From Taxillus chinensis (lineage: Eukaryota; Streptophyta; Magnoliopsida; Santalales; Loranthaceae): a stretch of 64,000 nucleotides of DNA. The stretch covers positions 12,290,498 through 12,354,497 of the forward strand of contig CM042092.1 of NCBI GenBank assembly GCA_023512835.1. Reading direction: 5' to 3'. The notes under the pieces are model-generated. The model was not told where the DNA came from. It saw nothing but the letters and a program-made list of their open reading frames with translations, and ran no database searches. This document shows positions 26,001-34,879 of this stretch, piece after piece. The stretch's first letter is position 1. Each line of letters begins with the position of its first letter. The position numbers and the translations under genes are program-made.

Positions 26001-27212
26001 TTTATCTTTTTTTGAAGCTGGTTGAATAATTGTGCTTCATTTTAATTTATTGCTCAATGCAGACAAGGTGAATGGGGTGACCATCTTACATTACAAGCAG
26101 CAGCTGATAGGGTATGGTATACAAACACCATATTAAGATACACAAAGCACATATAATACTGTTAATTATTAGGCTAGCTCTGATCAAACGACCTATTATG
26201 CTAAAAACCTTATCAAATTGGATGGAAACCTATATGATCAATGATGGCTAAGACGATAATTTCAACATTTTTTTTTACTTGGTATGCTTTTATGCGGACA
26301 CATTTGTGGGCAGTTCTAACTTCAACAATTTTTTTTTTTTACACTATTAGCTCAAGGGAAGTGCCCCATACCCTTATTTGTTTCCCGTTGTACATAGCAT
26401 CAAACCTTTTTGTATATTAGCTGCAGTAACCTGTCTAATACTGCTTTTCTATGTGCAGTTCGCAGCCAAGATATGTCTCTTAACTTCATTTCGAGATACC
26501 TGCTTTATTGAAATTCTTCCTCAATACCAGGCACCCGAGCGAGGTATGACTGTAATAGACTTTTCAACTTCCCACCTGCAACTTCAATTTTTTAAGCATG
26601 TGATGTAACTTATGTTACTTTTATATCTGAAGCTTGATGATTTACAAATTAGAATAGGAAAACTCACTTGATGTTATGATTCGAGAGAGAGGCAGGCGCC
26701 CGCCTGTTCACCCTATTTGACTCTGAGGGAGTAAAACAAATGAATTAATCTCAGTATCAAATTGTTGTTTTTTTTATCCTGTCAAAAGTTACTGTGCAAA
26801 CGATCAAAGATGAGTTATTCACATTGTGATGATGGCTGCATCAGAGGAAATCATGGGATTCTCAACCCAGCTCTTCTCCCAACCAGCTTGGCTTTTCAAT
26901 AGGCAGGGAAAAAATGGCAGGGTCAGGGAGCTATCACGTGGTTTCTGAATAGAATGTGTAGGAAATATGATCTTGTTGGTTGGAAGTTTGTATATTCTTA
27001 CAATTGGTCCTTGGTTTTTATGATGCAGAGTTATGGCTGAGTTTTTGGTCTGAGGTGCACTATAATTCACTCTATGATATTCAGGGTACATTTCACTATG
27101 AAATTGAAACCGATTTTGGGAGATGTCAACATTGACGTAGTTAACTTGTTCTTTCCATTCTGCAGATGCTCCTGTCCAGACGAAACCAAGAAGGAAACAC
27201 TGGTTGTTTTAA
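20099..27212 (+). CDS. OTU-domain deubiquitinating cysteine protease, 9 coding exons
   Basis: Member of the plant ovarian-tumour (OTU) deubiquitinases of the OTU9-12 group, which cleave ubiquitin chains. Coding exons: 20099-20263, 22529-22602, 23739-23793, 23892-23966, 25875-25948, 26063-26111, 26459-26543, 27029-27085, 27166-27212; all GT-AG. The joined frame is exact (681 nt, 226 residues). The catalytic block AGDGNCQFRAVSDQMYRSP places D94 and C97, split by an intron right after Gln98. The block RQGEWGDHLTLQAAAD-like region and SFWSEVHYNSLY give the catalytic His at about 203. The short protein ends in basic/aromatic KPRRKHWLF, like its relatives. Length is close to OTU11/OTU12. Which paralogue it is cannot be settled here. 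Confidence 0.9.
22722..23033. mobile_element. short inverted-repeat element in OTU intron 2
   Basis: The left end AGGGTTGTTTCATACATG and the right end CATACCAAACATGGCCT are imperfect inverted repeats. They enclose about 310 bp of AT-rich sequence rich in TTTTGAAAA words. It resembles hAT-type MITEs with AGGSC-like ends. A clear 8-bp target duplication was not found, so this is a remnant or approximate call. Confidence 0.45.
24147..25539. mobile_element. 1.4 kb non-autonomous inverted-repeat transposon in OTU intron 4
   Basis: The ends AGGGCCTATTTTGATTAG (24147) and CAAATCCAAATAGGCCCT (to 25539) are inverted repeats. Inside them lie long AT-rich subterminal arms with repeated TTTTCAAAA/TTTTGAAAA words on both sides. 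The core is GC-richer, carries no coding frame and holds tandem duplications. Termini of this type are common in hAT-like elements. The flanks do not show a clean 8-bp duplication, so the superfamily is a guess. Confidence 0.65.
24851..25096. repeat. 123-bp tandem duplication inside the intron transposon
   Basis: The unit starting TGGAGAGAGGATGCTGGTGT at 24851 recurs at 24974, a period of 123 bp, with a few substitutions (for example GCTTTTTGG against GCTATTGTGG). A partial third start (TGGAGAGAGG) follows near 25239. A separate pair of GGAGGGACTTGTGGTTGACA repeats lies at about 24657 and 24711. Confidence 0.85.
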
Positions 27213-30041
27213 GTGAATGAGATTTCTTTGTGTGACATTTCCAGCAGACCACAAAACATTTTGTAACACCCCTGTTTTGGATACATTTCTATATGTAAAT
27301 TGTTATAAACCCTCATTCTTTCAACTTATACCTTCTTTTCAGTTTTTTGTTATATTTTATAGTTATTGATTATCACAATTTTTTTTAAGAAGTTGCATAT
27401 GTAAATTCTACTCATTAACTACAAAATAAGTTCAACGCAGATTTTTTTTTAAATGTCAAAAAACAGAGGAATCTGAATTTCTTATTTTATCTTGAACACT
27501 AAAATGTAACTTGGTCTAACTTCTATTTTTGTATTTAGTATTGAGTTCATCTAGTAGATCCCCCCGGCATGTCATCCATCCCCTCACCTCTCACCCCCCA
27601 GCGACGACCGGCGCAACGGCCCATCTCTCTCCCTCCTCCCCCTTGCCCTCGGTCGTGTGGTAGCGAACGCGAGCTGTGTTGATGAGACAACAATAGCTCG
27701 CCAAATTTGGCGAAAAATGAGAAATTACTATAGCTCAAAGTTATAATTTTAGTATTTGATGATATCTTTTTTTATATTTTCATTATATTTTTGATGTTTG
27801 ATGTATCCGATGCCAATGCTCTTACAATAGAAAAAATGGTGACAATGGGATACACCGGTTCGAAGTATCGGCCGATACATAGACGTATCGGCCGAATCGT
27901 CTCGGTATCGGGGGGTACCGGTACGAGATCCCACCTCGATACAAAGATCTCGCGTGGCTGCTGCATCTCGTTCGTCTCGGCCGAGATCTCGGGCGAGAGG
28001 AATCGATTCGGTCAGTTACGCGACGAAAATTCGTCCATGATTAACGAAGTGCGTACCGATTTTCTTTAAATCTCTTTATGCTTGACGGCCGTTCATCCTC
28101 ATCTTCTCTTCTTTCTCTGTCTTCTCATCTAGACGACCATCGATCGAGGCCATCGAGGACGGCCATCGATTGCAGCGTCTTCTCTTTTTTGACGGAAAAA
28201 GGCTGATGTCGATTGCCATCCGCTGCCGACGGCCGACATCGAGAACGCTGTCGCTGTCGACGCAGACGCTGACGGCCCCTCCGACGTACGCTGCCGCTGC
28301 CCCTCAGACGCACGTTGCCACTACCGCTGCCCCTCAATGCACGCTGCTGCCTTCGCTTTCTAAGGTGCGTTTTAAGTTTTAATGCTTTCATTTATTTATT
28401 TAAATTAATTTTATTTTGTTTTAATGATTTCTATAATATATTTTAAATTAATTTCCTAATAAATAAATTTTGATTAATAGTGTAATAAATAAAGTAATAT
28501 GTTTTATTTATTTATTTATATTGTAATAAATAAATATTAATTTATTTAAATTAATACTATAATACTAATTTATTTATATGTTTTATTTATATATTTTTAC
28601 TGTAATATATTTTAATACTGTAATACTATAATATTGATTTTGATTTAAATTAATATTGTACGTTTTAAAATATGATAAAATTTGTTTTAAATTTATTTCT
28701 TAAATTAAAGATAAAATATGTAATAATGAAATTAAAAATATTCAATACACAAAGCTATAAATTTAAGAATATTTAACATACTATTATTAAATTAAATTTA
28801 TTCACATAGCTCTTAGTGAGGTTGCACGAATGAGGGAGTCAAAAAAAATAAAAGAACAGTTACTAACAAATTTTGCTTACTTCTAAAAAAACATTTGTGC
28901 TCTAACATCTTTTATTTTTATGTTTGAAATTATAACATGCAATTCAAATTATTTATTTTACTTGTTTAATGGTTCTAATATAATGATTTGATTTTTTCTG
29001 ATTTTTCTATAATTTTTATTATTATTTTTGAATATTATTTTATGCTTAAAGTTGTATCTCGCCCGAGATGTAACGAGTTGTCCGCGACCGAGACGTCCGC
29101 AACCGCGATCGCGACTTCGAACCATGGCAGGATAGCATCTCTTTTTGTATTGATTTTGTTTTTCCCACATTTTTTGTATTGTACATGTAGTAGTTCCCTG
29201 GGTTACTTTTTAAACAAAAAAAATAATACTGACTTGAATATCTGGCGAGTTAATGTGAAAATCTAATTCATAATTATTTGCATGGTGTAATACTTTATTA
29301 AGCTGTTGAATTTATATTCAATAGTTTAAATTAAAGTACTTTTACAGTAGTGGAGTTAATATGAACGGTTGCAGTTATAAGAGCATCCATACTAGGTTCT
29401 TCAAACTTCAAATTTTAGAGAAAATTTTAAATTTTAGGAAAAAATATCCTACATTAGGTCCTTCAAACTCTAAAATTTAGAGATTGGAGAGAGAATCTCT
29501 ATATTTGGAGGATTACTATTCATCCTCTAAATATTTTGTTTAATATATTTCTTGTTATATGTGCATTTTTAATTGGTTATAATAAATAGATGAGATTAAA
29601 AAAATATTAAATAAAAAATAAAAAATTATAATTTATTATATAGAGATAGAAATGGAGGACCTGATGTATACAATTTCTTCAATATCTTTAAATTTTTACT
29701 ATTCATTCATCAAAATAGGACTAGAGAAGATAGAGTGATGTGAATGCTCTCGATAAAAGTTTATTACTGTTAATAAAAATCCAGGGTAGATTTAAAAAAT
29801 GATAGAAAATATATCTTTCTATTGCAAAATGCTAAATGCATATTGCAAGCACGGTTAACCTGAAAAAAAAAAAACATTTTTGTGTTGCGCAGTTATAGCA
29901 ATTTGTTGCTCTGCCATTTCTGAAATGATTTACGCCCATTTGTATACTCGGTTGACACAAATCTTGGTGATAAGATATGTTTAATTTTCATATATGGGTT
30001 GCAGTGTTCAAATAAGGAATAAAATGTGTCCCTCTTTTACC
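27213..30041. other. intergenic spacer with a CpG-rich patch
   Basis: Most of this is AT-rich. A GC/CpG-rich patch spans about 27830-28370, with repeated TATCGG/CCGATA words near 27860-27930 and CGACGG-type repeats near 28140-28340. A second short CpG-rich patch at 29055-29125 contains CGACTTCGAACC, inverse to GGTTCGAAG near 27858. This may be an old transposon between those points, but no coding frame or target duplication supports it. Confidence 0.4.
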
Positions 30042-30049
30042 ATTGTCGT

Positions 30050-30697
30050 TAGGGCCGAAACGAACGAGCTCCGAGCGAATAATAAGGTATTTGAACATGT
30101 TCGTTACTATTCATTAACGAACCGAACCGAACACGAGCCTTAAATTATGATGTTCACGAACTGTTCACGAACATTACTCTTTTGTTCACGAACGGTTCAC
30201 GAACGTTCACGAACATGTATTCACAAAACTTGTTTACGAACGTTTACGAACATAATTATAAAATCATAAAAATCTACAAAAAGAATCAATATCATAAACT
30301 TATTCAAAAAAGTATAATTAATTAAATGTTAGGTTGTATTATCTTTGTTTAATATGCTTAAATAATTGCTATATATAGTTCACGAAAATATTATAATAAT
30401 AGTAATAATAAACAAATAAATCAAAAACATATATTTATATTTAATAAAATAACTTTTATACATATTAATTGTTTTTTAAATTTTTTATTCATAAATAATT
30501 TTCACGAACACGAACAATATTTACAAACTGTTCACGAACACTTGTTCGTGAACGTTCGCGAACATGTTCACGAATATCACAATGGTGTTCGCGAACTGTT
30601 CACGAACGAGACTATTCCTTAACGAACGAACATGAACGGTCTTTTATCGAGCCGAACGCGAGCTTGTTCATGAACGTTTGGTTCATTTACAGCCCTA
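30050..30697. mobile_element. complete hAT-type MITE with 8-bp target duplication
   Basis: The 648-bp element starts TAGGGCCGAAACGAACGAGC and ends CATTTACAGCCCTA. It is flanked by a perfect 8-bp duplication ATTGTCGT (30042-30049 and 30698-30705). The TAGGGC...GCCCTA ends and the 8-bp duplication are hAT hallmarks. Both arms contain many copies of GTTCACGAAC or its near complement, so a single strand could fold into a long hairpin. There is no coding capacity, so it relied on a transposase from elsewhere. Confidence 0.88.
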
Positions 30698-30705
30698 ATT
30701 GTCGT

Positions 30706-31760
30706 GTATGGGTTGGGAAACTTATTGCGTTTATTTGGTGTGAGTTTTAATTTTTATATTTTAATTTTTAATTTTTATTGAGTTTGTATTAAATTATAAT
30801 TTAAAAATAATATATGTTTGGTAAGAGTTTTTAAAAAGTATGTATTTTTTTAAATTAAATCTCATAAAAATTTAAAAATAAAATTTGATAGGCGTAATTA
30901 ATAAAATAAAATAAAAATAAAAATATTTGAGTTTTCTAGTAAATTTTAATTTTAATTTTAATTTAAAAATAATTTTTTAAAACAACAGTAAAAATTATGT
31001 TTTAAAAACTGAATTATAAAATTAAATAATTTTAACTCATCTTAATTTTTAAAAATAATCTAAAACGCAGGCTCTCGTGTAAGGTTTTATCTGTTCTCAA
31101 TAATAATAATAATAATAATGTTTTTTTCTTGGCCACTCCACTATCAGCGAAACAGCCACACGCCAAGAAAATATTTTAATTAACGTTAACGTTTATTAAT
31201 TAATAATGTTTTTTTTTCACAAGCTCTTTGGCTGGGGTCTTATGTTACCCTGACCATCAGTGGTAACACAATCTTAAATAATACAAACGTTAACGTTATC
31301 TAATGGCTAGAGGCTAGTAGTCAAATTGGCTCATAAGAGATTCAGAGGTTGAATCTGTCTCGCACTAACACCAACGGCTTACCTGGGACCGGACGTGACA
31401 CTTCTCATGTTCTTGGCGAGATTAGTCTCCTTTGAACCCATGGCAAATTACCTACGAAATAAAAAATACTTGTTATCAGCTTTCTCAACTAAGTGATTGC
31501 TCCAAAACTTGTGCAATTTATTTTTGCCTTTATAAAATTGTGTATGTTTGCAAGAATACAAGGTTCCCATGATTCCAAATTCTCGAGGGTGTGAGAATAC
31601 ATCATCTGTATACAATGTGATTCTGTCTCATTTTCCTGAATGGACAGGACAAGGATAGAGAGTGCATATACAATGAGACCAATTTACTTAAGGCTACAAC
31701 AGTGCTCAATAAATTCAATTTTCAGCAATTTAAATTAAGCATGGTGTTTCAATGCTCATC
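30706..31760. other. AT-rich intergenic spacer
   Basis: No supported gene. It contains an AAT microsatellite (31099-31118) and several TTAACGTTAACG words (31180-31290). A weak tRNA-like promoter pattern near 31303-31360 was considered and not accepted. Confidence 0.5.
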
Positions 31761-31769
31761 TACAGAGGC

Positions 31770-31960
31770 CTATCCGAGGTTCCGGACAAGCATGGTGCCC
31801 AGCGATTTTGTGCCATCTTCACTCCCTGCAATCCGCGTAGTGTTTGCAAGGAAACCTTGGCCTGATCTGAACCCCGTTGTTGTCTTCTTTTAGTGGAATT
31901 ACGAAAACTACATTCAGAACTCCACAACCTTCTTCAACCTCAAGGCCGGTACGTACTTTA
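31770..31960 (-). pseudogene. possible remnant of a NIPA8-like last exon
   Basis: Read on the minus strand, 31900-31770 gives GFRSGQGF, then NTTRIAGSEDGTKSLGTML. This parallels GFRGNGF...NTGWISGDEDGTKLL...TML of the NIPA8-like last exon at 13985-14100. The DNA also matches over short blocks (AACACT..nnCGGATTGCAGG and GGCACAAAA). Frameshifts and stops break it upstream. It could be a decayed duplicate fragment, in opposite orientation to the intact gene about 18 kb away. The match is short and judged by eye. Confidence 0.4.
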
Positions 31961-32099
31961 ATAGCTTGTACCCAACATCTGAGGCACCCTTCTGCCACAA
32001 TGATCTGGAGTCTCCCTATTTTCCTTGACAGGAACTATCAACTCAGTCATTGGACCTGGAGCTTTATCACCCAACCAAAGATCTTCATGAGTACATTTT

Positions 32100-32861
32100 T
32101 ATTGTAAAAGGAATACCATTTTGACTGTTATGAACTGAGAACTGAGTTAATAAATTTAAATATATTCATAACTGCACTGTCTCTTTCCTCCTCTACATTA
32201 TTCAACTGACTCTAATTGTTTTGTTTTCCCTCCCCACTCCATTCCTTTTATTCCATTTCCTAATTCTATTCATATTATTATCCTCTATTTGTTATCACCT
32301 TGTCCTACGTTATTTATACTGGAATTAAAATCCCAGGGAAGTTGCAGCCCATGCACTGCGACAAACAAAACCAGGATCTTATCAGAGGAAGCTAATGTCA
32401 AAGCCTAAACAAGCTGTCTAAAAGAACACGAGCACAACTTGCATCTAATGGTCTCGGTTTTTGCATATAGATAAAAAAAATTCCAAAGCATGTATACCAG
32501 TTAAATAGGATATGGGATACCCCTGAGAGCGACAGAATCCAAAATTTTATAATAATAGTAGAAGAAAAAATAAATCGAAGTCCAATAAAAGAACTTCCGT
32601 TTCCTGCTTAACCTAAGACATAAGGTGCATATCTCATGTTCTATATATTACATTATTTGATGCATGGTTTCTATATTTTTCAACGCAATTTATGTTGGAT
32701 CATTTAGATCAGCCTCCTTTGATCTAATCTCCAAATGAACAAAAACCATGATACAGCAGCACGTCTGCCATACATAAACTCACCACCATCACCCTTCACC
32801 CTTCAGCATTCACCATTCACCATTCACCATTTACCATGTATGTAGTAGCATTATCTTCTGC

Positions 32862-32951
<90 letters not shown>

Positions 32952-33080
32952 TATATGAAAAATGACAAAACCCACCAACCAATCAGTTAGAGTTTGTAGT
33001 TGCACACTTCCACTACCCAGCACTAAGTAGGTGGGGTTTTTGTCATCCACTTGAAAAAAGAAAAAAGAAAGAAGAAGCTG
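32100..33080. other. spacer and LWD 3' flank with CT/TA microsatellite
   Basis: A compound microsatellite (CT)n then (TA)n occupies 32866-32947. No coding region is seen. The part next to 33089 is the likely 3' untranslated region of the minus-strand WD40 gene. Confidence 0.6.
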
Positions 33081-33088
33081 TGTTCATG

Positions 33089-34166
33089 TTAAACCCTCAA
33101 TATCTGAAGCTTGGTTGAGTATGCGATTGCGACCCAATCCGGCTGCGAAGAAGACCACTGCAGCTGCTCGATTTCGGCCCCGGCGGTGTAGGCGAGAATG
33201 GGGTCCAGCCCGCCTTCGACGGGCTGGCCCATGGACGACAGGTCCCAGATTAAGGCCTGCATATCGTCGCCGGCGGTGCAGATGTGGCAGGAGCTGTGGG
33301 GCGCCCAGGCAATGGCATTGACGCTGGCCTGATGCCGCTGCAACTCGACGATGGGGAGGGTCGGGTAGCGGATGTCGAGCACGACAACCTTGGGCCTGTC
33401 CATGATGACGGTGGCCATGAACCTGGGGTCCTGCTTGTTCCAGCCGAGGCGGACGAGGGGGGGAATCGGGTTCGGAGCTCTCGTAGATGATGGTGGAGTG
33501 CTCCTTGTCGCGGAGGTCGAAGACCCTGACGGAGCCGTCGCCGGAGACGGAGGCGAAGACGCCGGCGCCGCCCCAGGCGATGTCGAAGACCTCCCGGTCG
33601 TGGGCGATTAGCTGGGTGTCGACGACCTCGCGCTCGATGTCCCAGATGGTGCAGGTGGTGTCGATGCTGGAGGTGCCGATGCGGCGGGGCTCGGCCTCGT
33701 TCCAGTCGAAGGAGGTGAGGGGCCCGCAGTACTCGCTGCTCTTGTTGCCGTTGAGGAGGGACCTGAGGTCGACGCGGTCGTCGGCGTCGGAGACCCGCCA
33801 GATGCGGAGGCAGTCGCTGGAGGTGGCGAGGAGGTCGGGCTTCTGGCAGTCGCGGTCGGGGATGAAGATGGCCTTGGTGGCGGGGTAGGGGTGCTCGAAG
33901 GTGAGGTTCGGGTCGGATCGGATCTCTCCCGTCGAGTCGTCCAGCTGCACGATCTCCATCCGGTTCGGGTACTGCTCCAGGAGGCTGGAGATCGCCAGCC
34001 GGAACCGCTTGTCCCGCCGGACGCTCCAGTTCATCGCATAGATGTGCCACGGCGCCTCGTACGTGTAGATCTCCGACCGCTTCTGCTGTTCCTCCGACAC
34101 ATCCTGCTGGTTCTGCTTCTGGTTCTGCTTCTGGTTCGGATCGCTCCCAACTCCAGCTCCCCCCAT
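33089..34166 (-). CDS. LWD1: LWD1/LWD2-type WD40 protein, single exon with one frameshift
   Basis: WD40-repeat protein of the LIGHT-REGULATED WD / AN11 group. In Arabidopsis the group acts in the nucleus as a co-activator in the circadian clock. The N-terminal part reads [20 protein letters not shown], followed by [55 protein letters not shown] and [20 protein letters not shown]. The C-terminal part, in another frame from about 33460 to 33089, reads [16 protein letters not shown] and ends [16 protein letters not shown]. The frames meet at a run of seven G (33457-33463, plus strand); six would keep one frame of 358 residues, close to the family length of about 346. So this is either a real null allele or a homopolymer error. 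The acidic/Gln-rich start ([10 protein letters not shown]) is variable in the family. TTG1 itself is excluded by the sequence of the N-terminus. Confidence 0.9.
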
Positions 34167-34879
34167 TAAATTAATTAATTCTTTTGTTTCTCCAAAAAGA
34201 AAAAAAAAAGTCTCTCTCTCTCTCTCCGTGATGGACGGGCCTCTGTGAGAGAGACAAACAGTGAGGGATTGAGTGAGTGAATATAATAAACAAAGCGATA
34301 AGGGTCAGGAATGTTCAGAGCTGTATAAGTCTACGATGATGACTCGAACGAGTTGACTCGGATCAGCCGCCATGTTTGGACCTTTGTGGAACCTTTTCTG
34401 TGAGGAGAAGAGACGATCCTTTAAAAACATAATTTTTAAACAAAAAAAAAAAAAAAACAGGGAGCGAAAACAACGCGAGTGATTTTGGGTCCGTTGCCCT
34501 GGGAAAAAAAAAAGTAAAAAAGATCCAATAAAATAAAATTAACTGAATAATTTATTCCCAGTTAATTTAAATGCGCAGCGGGCCGCTCTGCGCCGCCATC
34601 GCCCCCAGGCCCCAACACCTGTGATCTTGTTCGTCTCTCGTCTTCGGATATGCCTACCAGGTTCGAATTCATGGGTGAATCGATTTCGTGCGTTTTTGTG
34701 ACCTTTTTAGTTGTTGGGTCTTGTCGACCAATTGTATTATATATGCTTTTTAGATCACCCCGACCGCGTTCGCAGCAGCAACAGGGTTTCGCGTGTGTGT
34801 TAATTTGTTTTCTGTTTGTGGTATGGGCAGAAGAAGAACGCGCAGCCCCTGTCGCGTTCACATTAACGTTTAGTAAGCA
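34167..34879. promoter_or_regulatory. divergent intergenic promoter region, LWD / Apollo-like
   Basis: Only 713 bp separate the start codons of the minus-strand WD40 gene and the plus-strand nuclease gene, so their promoters must share this interval. A CT tract (34211-34226) lies in the LWD leader, and A-rich runs lie at 34192-34209, 34442-34457 and 34505-34520. No clear TATA box was identified for either gene. Confidence 0.55.

Noticed and set aside
31303..31360. Possible SINE with box A and box B-like words (TGGCTAGAGGC and GAGGTTGAATC)
   Set aside because: Box B departs from the consensus, no poly-A tail or target duplication was found, and the length fits poorly.
33250..34050. A 266-codon open frame on the minus strand overlapping the LWD gene, and long plus-strand frames opposite it
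   Set aside because: They are other frames of the GC-rich LWD coding sequence; the residues are runs of P, R and A with no family resemblance.
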